DNA from: Flavobacterium sp. 90
GTDB lineage: Bacteria; Bacteroidota; Bacteroidia; Flavobacteriales; Flavobacteriaceae
Direction: 5' to 3'
Length of the DNA stretch: 64,000 nucleotides
Assembly (NCBI RefSeq): GCF_004339525.1
Contig: NZ_SMGE01000001.1
Coordinates: forward strand, 4,898,001 to 4,962,000
Shown: positions 1 through 8,584 of the stretch, one piece after another
Layout: every line of letters begins with the position of its first letter
Numbering within the stretch: the stretch's first letter is position 1
Made by a program: the position numbers and the translations under genes
Notes under the pieces: generated by a model
What the model saw: only the letters and a program-made list of their open reading frames with translations
What the model was told of the DNA's origin: nothing
Database searches by the model: none

Positions 1-2183
1 GCATATTTAATCGAATTGGTAATCGCTTCATTCAAAATAAGTCCTAACGGAATTGCTTGTGCAACATCTAATTCCAAAGTATCAACTTTTATTTCAAAGC
101 GTATTCTTTGCCCAAGATTAAACGATTCTCTTAAATATTCGACTAATTCCCGAATATAATTAGGCATATTTATCGTCGAAATATTATCAGAATTATAAAG
201 TTTCTGATGAATCAATGACATCGAATGAATCCTGTGTTGACTATTTTTTATCGCTGACAAAGCCATATCATTATCCAAATAGGCCGATTGTGAATTCAAA
301 AGACTGATAACTGTTTGAAGATTGTTTTTTACACGATGGTGAATTTCCTTTAAAAGCCATTCTTTTTCATGTAGCAAATGCCGCAGATTCGTGTTTTTTA
401 GTTTAATTTCTTTTTCTTTAAGCGCTAGTTTGGCGTGATTTCGTTTTTTTAATCGGTAACGGTTATAAAGTAAACCAATTGTGATGGACAATAAAATCAA
501 ACTCCAGATCGAAAGAGTATTGAGCAGTTTTGATTTCTGTAATTCGCTTTTTTGTAATGAAGATTGATTGTTCAAAAAGTTGATTTTTTGTTCTTTATTC
601 AGCGTTTCATATTGAATTTTAAGCTCTTCGATTTGTTTGTTTTTCGAAAAATCAACCAAAGAATCATTTAGTTTTTTATAGTTCTGAAAATGCTTCAACG
701 CCGTTTGGTAATTGCCATTTAAAGAATCTATTAATGACAAAGAAAGTTCCAGATTCTCAGATGTATAATTTCGTTTATAAGCTTTTGAAAGCGTCAGAAT
801 CTTATCAGCATAAAATTTAGCTTCTACAGGTCTGTGTCTGTGCGCATAAAAAGCGGTCATTGATGAGTATGAATTTAGTACATCAAACAACGTTTCAGAA
901 CCTGTAAGTTTTTGTGCGTTGAGATCCATTTCTTTAAAATAATTTTCTGCCAGCGCATAGTTTTTCAAGCGTTCGTAGCAAACGGCTCTCACATTATTGA
1001 CTATCATTTTATCAAAAACATCTGTTGGAGGATATTTTAGGACAATTGTATTGATATAATTGATGGCTTCCGTCGTTTTTCCTCTGGAGAAAAGTGCTGC
1101 AACAAGACTTACAAAACTTCTGTAAAAACCACCACTATTAATATTCTGATGTCCGGCTTCTACGCTTTTTTTATACAAATCCAACGCTTCTTCATAATGA
1201 CCAAGAGTAAGATATACGTTGCCAAAACGGAGATAAAATACATCAGCAAAATTATAATCATTGATCGTTTCCATCGTTTTTACACTCTTTAGAGCATAAT
1301 ACAAAGCGCTTTTGGTATTGTAACGCAAAAGTTCAATGTAGGATATTGTGCCTTCGGTAAAGTGTGTATGTTTAAAACCGTATTGCCTTTGATAGTATAA
1401 ATTTTGATAAAACTCTTTAAGCGCCAGTTTAATATTTCCGGTATAATAATGCACAGTGATAAGCCTCATGTGCATTTCTATTTTTTTGTCGTCTAAGCCT
1501 AAATCCGTATATAATTTTATAACTTCATTTAAAAGAATTTCCTTCTGTGGATCTTGGTTTGGCAAATATAAAGCTTGATTTGCCAATGCATCAGCCAATG
1601 CTTTTTTATCGTTTTGTTTCTTGCATTCGGCAACAACTTTTTCAAAGCAATTTTTGCTTTCAATTGGATTATTCGCCTGAGCGTAGTATTTACCAAGAAG
1701 CATTAAGCTCTGGTTTTGCCATTTCTGAATCTTGAGTTTATTACTAAGTTCAAGCGCTTCTTTTATATTCGAAAAAGCATTTTGAAGATCTTGCGGTTTT
1801 GTTCCCGGTTTAAAAAGGTAAAAGCTTCCAAGCTGAAGCAATAATTTAATTTTATCTGTATTTTTTGAATTTTCTAAAAGTTGATTTACAGCTTTGAAAT
1901 TTCCTTTTTCGATAAATTCAGATCCGGGTAAAACACTTTCTTTGGAGTCATTAAATCCTTCGTCATACCTTAACGAAAGAGGTAAATTATAAGCTCTAAC
2001 CGCTAAAACTGCCGAACTGTCTTCGTCGATTTTCCCCTGATTTTTTCCATACAAAAACATCGAACAAAGCTGAATCAAGACTCTCTTTTTCTTTAAATCG
2101 TATTGTGCTGTCGAAGAAGTTAATTGTGCAAAAGAAGGAACAGAAATAAAAACCAATAGAAGAAAACAATAACAGTGTTTCAT
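1..2183 (-). CDS. TPR-containing sensor histidine kinase (HisKA_2 type), 3' part cut off by window edge
   Basis: Reading the minus strand from the ATG at 2183 gives one open frame that runs off the window start (about 727 codons). It begins with a signal peptide (hydrophobic stretch ending SVPSFAQ). A long helical region of TPR-like repeats follows, with segments such as [17 protein letters not shown]. Then come a coiled-coil segment, one membrane helix ([21 protein letters not shown]) and a kinase core. The phospho-acceptor motif is [11 protein letters not shown], diagnostic of the HisKA_2 family, and the N-box [11 protein letters not shown] of the ATPase domain begins just before the edge. 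It is probably a membrane-bound two-component sensor with periplasmic TPRs. The rest of the ATPase domain and any partner response regulator lie outside. A TATATTTG box at 2222-2229 on the same strand may be its -7 element. Confidence 0.88.
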   Translation of the reverse strand, partial: MKHCYCFLLLVFISVPSFAQLTSSTAQYDLKKKRVLIQLCSMFLYGKNQGKIDEDSSAVLAVRAYNLPLSLRYDEGFNDSKESVLPGSEFIEKGNFKAVNQLLENSKNTDKIKLLLQLGSFYLFKPGTKPQDLQNAFSNIKEALELSNKLKIQKWQNQSLMLLGKYYAQANNPIESKNCFEKVVAECKKQNDKKALADALANQALYLPNQDPQKEILLNEVIKLYTDLGLDDKKIEMHMRLITVHYYTGNIKLALKEFYQNLYYQRQYGFKHTHFTEGTISYIELLRYNTKSALYYALKSVKTMETINDYNFADVFYLRFGNVYLTLGHYEEALDLYKKSVEAGHQNINSGGFYRSFVSLVAALFSRGKTTEAINYINTIVLKYPPTDVFDKMIVNNVRAVCYERLKNYALAENYFKEMDLNAQKLTGSETLFDVLNSYSSMTAFYAHRHRPVEAKFYADKILTLSKAYKRNYTSENLELSLSLIDSLNGNYQTALKHFQNYKKLNDSLVDFSKNKQIEELKIQYETLNKEQKINFLNNQSSLQKSELQKSKLLNTLSIWSLILLSITIGLLYNRYRLKKRNHAKLALKEKEIKLKNTNLRHLLHEKEWLLKEIHHRVKNNLQTVISLLNSQSAYLDNDMALSAIKNSQHRIHSMSLIHQKLYNSDNISTINMPNYIRELVEYLRESFNLGQRIRFEIKVDTLELDVAQAIPLGLILNEAITNSIKY

Positions 2184-2390
2184 AATTTACTAAGTATTTG
2201 TAATCTAGGTTTTAGCAGAATCAAATATAAGTAATAAACGAGGAGAACTGTTAATTTTATGAGGATTAAACTGAAATAACAAAGCTATTTATGATTATGA
2301 TAGTAAAAGAGATCCTATTTCTAGAAATAGTAGTTTTTGAACGCAGAATATTCAGAATATCTATTCCTTTTTCTGGAATCAGTATAAAAG

Positions 2391-2500
2391 AAATCCGTTT
2401 TATCTGCGTTTTCGCTTTAGCGAATCAGTTAAATCAGCGTCTTTATAATAACGCAGATAAAACGGATTTACTTCGTAAAGACGCGGATAAAAACGGATTT
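2391..2500. repeat. Dispersed imperfect palindrome, family C, within the 2184-2584 gap
   Basis: The 400-base gap between the kinase and the SDR gene contains an imperfect palindrome bounded by AAATCCGTTTTATCTGCG on the left and CGCGGATAAAAACGGATTT on the right. A copy with the same boundary words and internal blocks (gctttagcgaa, aaatcagcgtct) occurs at 11741-11850, and a shorter relative lies near 43380-43440. A short open frame across it is an accident of the repeat. I see no other gene in this gap. Confidence 0.75.
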
Positions 2501-2584
2501 TCAAATTTAATTGAAAAGCATAAAAAAACTGCGTAAAACCTATTCAATTTTACGCAGTTTTTGGAGTTATAAAAGAGGATTTAA

Positions 2585-3397
2585 TTATCCGTGTGCAGCC
2601 ACAGAAACATCAGCCCATTCTTCCCAGGTTGCAATTTTTTGCTCGTAAGTTTGTTTTGCAAAAGGCAATGCCACTTTTCCTAAAAATAAACGTAAAGGCG
2701 GATTTTCGGCTTCAACCAATTTAACAATCGCAGGTACAGTAGCGTTTGTTTTTCCGAAAGTATCAGGATCATGTCCTTCAGCAATTGCTTTTCTAATTCC
2801 TTCATATGCAGGAATACTTTCGCTGTTGAATCCGTTACCCCAAATATCAGTAACATAACCATTTGGTTCAACCAAAGTTACATTGATTCCAAATTGTTTT
2901 ACCTCTTGAGCCAATGTTTCAGTAAGACCTTCGACAGCAAATTTAGTAGCATTATAAAGACCTAAATTTGGTAAAGTTGTGATTCCCAAAATAGAAGAAA
3001 CCTGAATAATATGACCGCTTTTTTGATTTCTCATAGTTGGTAAAACAGCTTGAGTTAACCAAAGTGTACCAAAGAAATTTGTTTCAAATTGTGCTCTGGC
3101 TTCTTTTTCGCTAGCTTCTTCAACCGCTCCGTTTAAAGCGTAACCCGCATTGTTGATTAAGATATCGATTGTTCCAAAATGCTCTTGTACTTTTCGTACC
3201 ACAGCAAACGAATCTTCGCGGTTGTTTACGTCAAGCGTAAGTGGTAAAATAGCGTCTCCGTATTTTGCCTTCAAATCATTAAGAGATTCAATATTTCTGG
3301 CTGTTGCAGCTACCTTGTATCCTTTTTCTAAAAATGCTTCTGTCCAGGCTCTACCAAATCCTTTTGTTGATCCTGAAATTAAAATTGTTTTTGACAT
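2585..3397 (-). CDS. Short-chain dehydrogenase/reductase (SDR), classical type
   Basis: The 270-residue protein is a complete classical SDR. The N-terminal nucleotide-binding motif is SGSTKGFGRAW (about residues 8-18), NNAG lies at 82-85, catalytic Ser is at 134/135, and the YxxxK pair is Tyr148/Lys152. It should be a cytoplasmic NAD(P)(H)-dependent oxidoreductase of unknown substrate. It lies downstream of a TetR-family gene on the same strand. The 174 bases between them carry a TGACC-N4-GGTCA palindrome that also occurs in the regulator's own promoter, so this gene is very probably the regulator's target. The length and start fit the family with no extension needed. Confidence 0.92.
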   Translation of the reverse strand: MSKTILISGSTKGFGRAWTEAFLEKGYKVAATARNIESLNDLKAKYGDAILPLTLDVNNREDSFAVVRKVQEHFGTIDILINNAGYALNGAVEEASEKEARAQFETNFFGTLWLTQAVLPTMRNQKSGHIIQVSSILGITTLPNLGLYNATKFAVEGLTETLAQEVKQFGINVTLVEPNGYVTDIWGNGFNSESIPAYEGIRKAIAEGHDPDTFGKTNATVPAIVKLVEAENPPLRLFLGKVALPFAKQTYEQKIATWEEWADVSVAAHG

Positions 3398-3539
3398 GAT
3401 ATTTAATTATTAATGGTTAATTGTGAAATGTAAATTGTTAATTGTGAGATGTGAATTGATGTTTTGTGTAATTGTTATTCGTTTGTAATTGATATTGAAT
3501 TTTGTGATTGTAATTGATATTGTTTTTTTATTTAAAATA

Positions 3540-3553
3540 TGACCGAAAGGTCA
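3540..3553. promoter_or_regulatory. TetR-type operator between tetR-like gene and SDR gene
   Basis: TGACC-GAAA-GGTCA is an inverted repeat with a 4-base spacer, just after the regulator's stop and upstream of the SDR gene. The half-sites are identical to those in the palindrome at 4184-4207, which overlaps the regulator's promoter. Repression of the SDR by the neighbouring TetR protein is the simplest reading. Confidence 0.7.
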
Positions 3554-3571
3554 TTTTTTAGATAAAAAAAA

Positions 3572-4159
3572 TTAGAGTGTGTTTTCCTCTATAATTTTTT
3601 TTAGCGTTTTTGTGATGATTTTCATCTTATCATTATTGCCTGAAACTCTCGAAATTAAGTGACCGCCTTCCATCATGGCAAACATTACGACTCCAAATTC
3701 TTCGGCATTCCATTCCGGATTAAATTCTCCGTTTGCGATTCCTTTATTGACAATATTGGTCAATAATTCTTGATTTGAGTTACAGCCTTTATTTATTTTC
3801 TCCTTTACAACAGGATTAGTATCATCAGCTTCAGTTCCAAAATTCAATAAAGGACAACCTCCCGTAAGAGGCGGATTTACAGCATTACTAAAGAAATCTA
3901 TATACCTGTAAAGTTCCTCTTTTGCCGTTTTGGTTTTACTGATTTCAAGCAAAAGTTTATCAACTAATACCTTCATATTATGATCTACAGCAGCACAGGC
4001 AAGAACATCTTTGTTTTCAAAATGAACATACATACTTCCTTTAGACAACTTTGTAGCCTCCATAATATCACTCATAGCAGTTGCGGCAATCCCTTTTGTA
4101 TTAAAAATTGGTGCTGCTTTTTCTATAATGAATTGTCTGGTTTCTTCTCCCTTTGTCAT
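3572..4159 (-). CDS. TetR/AcrR family transcriptional regulator
   Basis: From the ATG at 4159 the protein has 195 residues. The N-terminal helix-turn-helix spans about residues 5-50 (FNTKGIAATAMSDIMEATKLSKGSMYVHFENKD), which is the TetR signature. The rest is an all-helical ligand and dimer domain. The frame is open further upstream to a TTG at 4183, but that codon lies inside a promoter -7 box (TATATTTG, 4188-4181), so the ATG is preferred. It probably represses itself and the downstream SDR through TGACC-N4-GGTCA sites. The ligand is unknown. TetR-SDR pairs of this kind often respond to reactive or lipophilic compounds, which is inference here. Confidence 0.9.
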   Translation of the reverse strand: MTKGEETRQFIIEKAAPIFNTKGIAATAMSDIMEATKLSKGSMYVHFENKDVLACAAVDHNMKVLVDKLLLEISKTKTAKEELYRYIDFFSNAVNPPLTGGCPLLNFGTEADDTNPVVKEKINKGCNSNQELLTNIVNKGIANGEFNPEWNAEEFGVVMFAMMEGGHLISRVSGNNDKMKIITKTLKKIIEENTL

Positions 4160-4180
4160 GATCGTTTCATTTATCGAGGA

Positions 4181-4211
4181 CAAATATATGACCGATTGGT
4201 CATATATGCAA
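4181..4211 (-). promoter_or_regulatory. Promoter of the tetR-like gene with embedded palindromic operator
   Basis: On the minus strand a TTG (4211-4209) is followed after 20 bases by TATATTTG (4188-4181), matching the Bacteroidota promoter TTG-N17-23-TANNTTTG. The spacer contains a perfect inverted repeat with 10-base arms, ATATATGACC-GATT-GGTCATATAT, at 4184-4207. The operator covers the spacer and the -7 box, as expected for autorepression. Confidence 0.72.
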
Positions 4212-4269
4212 ATCTTTTTTATTTTTTATGATAAGTTTCACATTTCTAGAGTCTTTTTTTGTTGTTAAT

Positions 4270-4380
4270 CTCGCAAAGTCGCAAGGGCGCAAAGTTTTTT
4301 TTCGCTGATGATCTTAATTGCTTTAAGCTTTATTAATCTGTTGCAATAAATATAAAACTTTGCGCCTTAGCGACTTTGCG
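4270..4380. repeat. Dispersed GCAAAG palindrome, family A, copy 1
   Basis: This imperfect inverted repeat has left part TCGCAAAGTCGCAAGGGCGCAAAG and right part CTTTGCGCCTTAGCGACTTTGCG, around an AT-rich centre. Related copies are at 22309-22538, 29999-30061, 31618-31683, 35667-35742 and 45373-45530. All are intergenic. It fills most of the gap between the tetR-like gene and the GNAT gene. Confidence 0.75.
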
Positions 4381-4472
4381 TGCATATTTCTCTGCAGCAT
4401 AACGAGAATTTAAAAACTTCTTCTTTCTCAAAAAAATCATAAATTTCAAAAAATATTTTTATTTATGTATTT

Positions 4473-4487
4473 AACTACGTAGTTTTG
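4473..4487 (+). promoter_or_regulatory. Palindrome overlapping a -7 box upstream of the GNAT-MarR pair
   Basis: AACTACGTAGTT (4473-4484) is a perfect 12-base palindrome. It overlaps TAGTTTTG (4480-4487), which fits the TANNTTTG -7 box. No clear TTG sits at the right distance upstream. Its position 20 bases before a two-gene unit that ends in a MarR regulator suggests an autoregulatory MarR operator. Confidence 0.45.
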
Positions 4488-4506
4488 TGTTTTAATTTTA
4501 TTTGAT

Positions 4507-5013
4507 ATGAAACCTATAATTATTCCAATCGAAAATAAATATGCAGATGCTGTAGTAGATTTAGTTTTAAGCATTCAGCAAAAAGAATTTAATGTTCCAA
4601 TTACATTAGAAGACCAACCGGATTTATTGAACATAACCAATTTTTATTATGCCAGTGGTGGCGGTTTCTGGGGCGCTTTTATCAACGAAGAATTGGTTGG
4701 TACAATTGCTTTGGTAAAATTCAGCAACTCCGAAGCTGCGATCAGAAAAATGTTTGTAAAAAAGGAATTCCGAGGAAAAGAGTTTTCAATTGCACAGAAA
4801 TTATTAGAGACTTTGGTCGATTATTGTAGAGAAAGTGAAATCGATGATTTATATTTGGGAACAATATCGATCTTAGAAGCTGCTTTGCGTTTTTACGAAA
4901 GAAATAATTTTGTACGTATTGAGAAAGAATCACTTCCAAAGGCATTTCCGGTAATGAGCGCAGACAATGTATTTTGTCATTTAAAACTAAAAAATAAGGA
5001 TGAATATTATTGA
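4507..5013 (+). CDS. GNAT family N-acetyltransferase
   Basis: This 168-residue protein has the GNAT layout. A beta-strand near EELVGTIALVKFSNSEAAIRKMFVKKEFRGKEFSIAQKLLETLVDYC holds the acetyl-CoA binding loop (RGKEFSIA, a variant of the R/Q-x-x-G-x-G/A motif). The later segment LGTISILEAALRFYERNNFVRIEK is typical of motif B. The substrate cannot be told. Its stop codon lies inside the next gene, which starts at 5000 with a 14-base overlap, so the two are translationally coupled. GNAT-MarR pairs are common in Bacteroidota. The start fits the palindrome and promoter region just upstream. Confidence 0.9.
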   Translation: MKPIIIPIENKYADAVVDLVLSIQQKEFNVPITLEDQPDLLNITNFYYASGGGFWGAFINEELVGTIALVKFSNSEAAIRKMFVKKEFRGKEFSIAQKLLETLVDYCRESEIDDLYLGTISILEAALRFYERNNFVRIEKESLPKAFPVMSADNVFCHLKLKNKDEYY

Positions 5014-5488
5014 TGAATCGGGAATTTTAGCCATTTCAACGCGATTACAGCGTCTAAGCGAACAATTACGCAAAGACGGCGCTTTGTTTTATAAATCATA
5101 TGGAATCGATTTTGAGCCCAAATGGTTTCCGGTTATTTACACTTTACATCACAAAGGAGTTTTGAGCGTTGTCGAAATTGCAAACGAAATTGGTTATACA
5201 CATCCTTCGACAATTAGTTTGCTCAAAGAATTAGAAAAGCAAAAACTGATTCGTTCGAAAAAAGATAAAATCGATGAACGTAAACGTCTTATTGTTTTAA
5301 CCACAAAAGGGCAGGAGCTTATCTCAAAAATGGAACCTGTTTGGGGCGTAATGACTCAGGTTCTTTCTGATATTGCAGACAATCAGAATAATTTACTGAA
5401 AGCAATTGACGAAGCCGAAAATAAGATTTTGCACCAGAGTTTTTTACAAAGAGCTTTACAATTAAAAAGCGAAAACGAAAATCAATAA
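5000..5488 (+). CDS. MarR family winged-helix regulator
   Basis: The 162-residue protein has the MarR winged helix. The recognition-helix region is SVVEIANEIGYTHPSTISLLKELEKQKLIRSKKDKIDERKRLIVLTTKGQEL, including the conserved D-x-R in the wing. A long N-terminal helix and a C-terminal helix for dimerisation are present. It overlaps the upstream GNAT by 14 bases and is probably cotranscribed with it. It likely controls this pair through the palindrome at 4473-4484. It ends eight bases before the stop of the opposing AraC gene. Confidence 0.9.
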   Translation: MNIIDESGILAISTRLQRLSEQLRKDGALFYKSYGIDFEPKWFPVIYTLHHKGVLSVVEIANEIGYTHPSTISLLKELEKQKLIRSKKDKIDERKRLIVLTTKGQELISKMEPVWGVMTQVLSDIADNQNNLLKAIDEAENKILHQSFLQRALQLKSENENQ

Positions 5489-5495
5489 TTAAGTT

Positions 5496-6338
5496 TTAAG
5501 CGCTCAAAGTTTTTTTTCTAAAAGCTGATGGAGTAGTGCCACGATGTTTTTTGAAGATTTTATTCAAATGACTTTCATCATTAAAACCCAATTCATTTGC
5601 AATTTCTCCCACACGCAAATCACTATAAAGCAATCTGTTTTCTACCAGTTTTATTCGGTATTTCGAAATATAATCTTGCAAAGTTTCGTTGGCTTGTTTT
5701 TTAAAATACCGTCCTAAATACGTTTCTGAAATACCAAACTTCTCGCTCATAACTGTTACGCTCAGTTTTTCAGGTTCATAAATATGAGTTTGAATGTATT
5801 CTAATAATGAATGTGTCTTTCCATCCGATTGTTTATTGATATTTTCCGGTAGATATTCAGAGATATTTCGGGCAATAATTACAATCAAAGTATTGATTAA
5901 TAGCTGAATAAGTTCAGTATTGTACAAAGTTGGATTGTGGTATTCATGTCTGATTGCTTCGATAACCGGATGAACAAGATTTTTATCCGTAATTCTTTTC
6001 AAAATACATCCGGGCTGATGATGCGCATGATGTAAAATATATTCAAGTTTATAAAGATTATTAGAAGTAAAAGGTCCGTTTTTGATATAAATATCAGTAA
6101 AACGCAACTGAAAAACAGTCGTTTTTTCCTTTATTTCTAAAGAATGAAAATCCTGAGGTGTAATTAAAAATAAATGCCCGGGTTCGTACGACAATCGATT
6201 TTGATTGATAGTTTGAATTCCGGTTCCGGATACAATATAAAGCAGTTCAAAGAAATTATTTCCCACTTCAGTTTGTAGCGATTCTGTTATTTCGCTAAAA
6301 ATAACTTCATACGGAAGATATATATTATTCTTTATCAT
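5496..6338 (-). CDS. AraC family regulator with N-terminal cupin
   Basis: The protein has 280 residues. The N-terminal half (about 20-110) is a cupin-like sensory domain (ELLYIVSGTGIQTINQNRLSYEPGHLFLITPQDFHSLEI). The C-terminal 100 residues hold the two AraC helix-turn-helices: SVTVMSEKFGISETYLGRYFKKQANETLQDYISKYRI, then RVGEIANELGFNDESHLNKIFKKHRGTTPSAFRK. It is divergent from the SLAC1-type transporter gene at 6429 and shares a 90-base intergenic region with it. It is therefore the obvious candidate regulator of that transporter. The effector is unknown. Confidence 0.92.
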   Translation of the reverse strand: MIKNNIYLPYEVIFSEITESLQTEVGNNFFELLYIVSGTGIQTINQNRLSYEPGHLFLITPQDFHSLEIKEKTTVFQLRFTDIYIKNGPFTSNNLYKLEYILHHAHHQPGCILKRITDKNLVHPVIEAIRHEYHNPTLYNTELIQLLINTLIVIIARNISEYLPENINKQSDGKTHSLLEYIQTHIYEPEKLSVTVMSEKFGISETYLGRYFKKQANETLQDYISKYRIKLVENRLLYSDLRVGEIANELGFNDESHLNKIFKKHRGTTPSAFRKKTLSA

Positions 6339-6428
6339 AACCTCTTATTACTATATTAACGAAGAATATTACAATTTATATTTTGCTAAATCAGTATAAT
6401 TTTGCTAAAAGTTAAACTTAATATTTTA

Positions 6429-7427
6429 ATGATGAATAAAATCGATTACAAAATCGCACAACAAAAATTTGAAAAACAGAAAATTACATTGCCAATTGCA
6501 CCTGCATCTTTTTTTGCTATGACATTGGGATTAGCAGAAACAGGAAATGCGTGGAGAAACGCGACACCATTATGGAATTTACCAAGTTATATTGGCGAAA
6601 TTTTAGAAGTTCTAGCTGTACTTTCGTTTATTTGGTGGTTAACACTTTATTGCAACAAATGGATTCAGCACAGAAAATTAGCGGTAAGTGAATTCAATGA
6701 TCCTGTTCAATCTTCTTTTTTGGCGCTGATTCCTGAGTCTGTAATTTTGGTTGCAATTGCCATTCATGTTTATGATTATTCAATTGCTATTGCTTTATTT
6801 TGGATAGGTTCAGTATTAAACCTTCTTTATGGTGCGTACAGACTTTCGGGTTTATGGACAGAGAAACGTGAAGCGCATCAAACAACACCATCTTTGTTTT
6901 TGACCTTTACCGCAAGTATTTTGGTTAATGCTCTTGCAGCGGGATTGTTGGGATATACAAATTACGGATTTGTACTTCTTGGAATCGGAACTATCTCATG
7001 GCTGATTATGGATTCTGTAATTACAAATCAATTGATTGTGGGCGGACTTGCTGCTAAAACAAGAAATTTTATGGGAATTTATATGGCGCCTGTAGTTGTT
7101 TTATTTGTTGCGTATCAGGTTTTGACAGGAAAAACTGGTAATATTTCAATTACTTACGCATTAATGGGATATGCTTTATTTCTCTTTGTTTCGATAACTT
7201 TTGCTATAAAATGGTTGAAAGAACAAGCTTTTGCACCGGGATATTGGGCTTATACTTTTGGGATTGCTACTTTGTCACAGGGATTGTCAATTTTTGCTTT
7301 AAAAACCGCTGATTTTACGGTCATGATATTGGCTTTAATTGTTTTTTGTCTAACAAATATTGTCGTTTTAGGAGTAGTAATTGGATCTGTTAAACTTGTT
7401 TTGAAAGGTAATTATTTTCCAAAATAA
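6429..7427 (+). CDS. SLAC1/TDT-type anion channel or tellurite-resistance/dicarboxylate transporter family protein
   Basis: From the ATG at 6429 (or the adjacent one at 6432) the protein has about 332 residues with roughly ten hydrophobic helices. The N-terminal segment LPIAPASFFAMTLGLAETGNAW is the typical entrance of the TDT/SLAC1 fold. The frame extends to a TTG at 6402, but that TTG forms the end of a TAATTTTG box (6397-6404), so the longer start is unlikely. The protein should sit in the inner membrane and carry an anion. TehA-like and SLAC1-like members differ in substrate, and none can be assigned here. It diverges from an AraC gene, its probable regulator. Confidence 0.85.
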   Translation: MMNKIDYKIAQQKFEKQKITLPIAPASFFAMTLGLAETGNAWRNATPLWNLPSYIGEILEVLAVLSFIWWLTLYCNKWIQHRKLAVSEFNDPVQSSFLALIPESVILVAIAIHVYDYSIAIALFWIGSVLNLLYGAYRLSGLWTEKREAHQTTPSLFLTFTASILVNALAAGLLGYTNYGFVLLGIGTISWLIMDSVITNQLIVGGLAAKTRNFMGIYMAPVVVLFVAYQVLTGKTGNISITYALMGYALFLFVSITFAIKWLKEQAFAPGYWAYTFGIATLSQGLSIFALKTADFTVMILALIVFCLTNIVVLGVVIGSVKLVLKGNYFPK

Positions 7428-7445
7428 ATAAGATTCAATATTTCT

Positions 7446-7499
7446 AACCAAATCAATAGTATTGTGATAGCTAATATTGCTTTATATATTGATTTGGTT
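7446..7499. terminator. Inverted repeat between convergent genes, probable bidirectional terminator
   Basis: AACCAAATCAATA (7446-7458) and TATTGATTTGGTT (7487-7499) are perfect 13-base complements around a 28-base loop. They lie between the convergent transporter and AraC genes, and the right arm overlaps the end of the AraC reading frame. The long loop makes terminator function less certain. Confidence 0.45.
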
Positions 7500-8306
7500 A
7501 TTGATGCTTATTAATTCTGTCGCAGTATAACCAAATTGTTTTTTAAACGCATAAGAGAAATGCGATAAGTTCTCAAAACCAACTTCATAACAAACATCAA
7601 TTGTTTTTTTCTTGTTTTTGCTTAGCTGATAATGGGCGAGATCAAGCCTTTTTTTAGTCAGCCATTTTTGCGGAGTTGTATCGAAATATTTTTTAAAATC
7701 CCGATTAAAAGTCGACAAACTTCTTCCGGTAAGATATCCAAGTCTTTCCAGCGGCATATTGAACATAAAGTTACGTTCCATAAAATTGACCAAATCAATT
7801 TTTCCCGGTTCTTCAAAATTCGCCAGAACATTATCTATTTCAGAATCAATCGATCTTAGAATACTAATGGCTTCGGTTATTTTTAAGTCGGCGATATTTT
7901 CGGGAAGTGTTGTAATCTCAAAATACGGAATCAATGACGCCAAACAGCTTTCGAGTAACGGATGATTGTTATACGAATATATTTTTGAAGATATATTGGT
8001 CTTTGGTTTTACATCCAGATTTGCATAGAAATCTTTCAGTTTTTCAGTTGATAAATGCATTACGACGGTTTTATGAGGTTGTCCGTCTTTTGGATAATTT
8101 ATAATCGTTGCAAGTTGATTTCTGGGAATCAGAAAAATATCTCCTTTCTTGAAAACATGAATTCCATCAGTTTGTACAATCTTGGTTTCGCCCGAAATAA
8201 ACCAAACCAACATATGCAGATCAAACATTACATCTGATTTGAAAAACTTATCTTCATAACAAGAAAGTTTAATATCCGGCGTTATATATTGTGCTTCGTA
8301 TTCCAT
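7482..8306 (-). CDS. AraC family regulator
   Basis: The 274-residue protein has a cupin-like N-terminal domain with the segment GIHVFKKGDIFLIPRNQLATI. Its C-terminal AraC domain has two helix-turn-helices (PLERLGYLTGRSLSTFNRDFKKYFDTTPQKWLTKKRL and KTIDVCYEVGFENLSHFSYAFKKQFGYTATEL). The second HTH holds the conserved GFENLSHFSYAFK pattern. It is convergent with the transporter and divergent from the sugar dehydrogenase gene 278 bases away, so either an orphan role or control of the dehydrogenase is possible. I see no recognisable operator in the shared gap, which is strongly AT-rich. Confidence 0.92.
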   Translation of the reverse strand: MEYEAQYITPDIKLSCYEDKFFKSDVMFDLHMLVWFISGETKIVQTDGIHVFKKGDIFLIPRNQLATIINYPKDGQPHKTVVMHLSTEKLKDFYANLDVKPKTNISSKIYSYNNHPLLESCLASLIPYFEITTLPENIADLKITEAISILRSIDSEIDNVLANFEEPGKIDLVNFMERNFMFNMPLERLGYLTGRSLSTFNRDFKKYFDTTPQKWLTKKRLDLAHYQLSKNKKKTIDVCYEVGFENLSHFSYAFKKQFGYTATELISINNQINI

Positions 8307-8584
8307 TTTTTCGAGTAAGTTAGACGTTGTATTTTTTTTTCGATTATATCATGCGTTAAGCAAAGTTAGAGACATTTTCGCAAGGTTTAAATCTTTTCTG
8401 TCTTTAGTTTTTAATGTTATCTAGTTTATCGTTAAGATGTGGGAATTATATTTAGAATAGTATAATTGTATAAATTTTCTCATAAATTGTATAACTTTTT
8501 TTAATTTTAATTCAAGATTTTTGTTTTGTTCTAAATTACAATATCTACCATTTGTATTTTTTTAATCCTTAAAATCCCAAACCT

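Noticed and set aside
2291..2536. 81-residue open frame on the + strand
   Set aside because: It lies across the family C palindrome. The peptide is the translation of the repeat (KRFYLR-like words) with no coding pattern.
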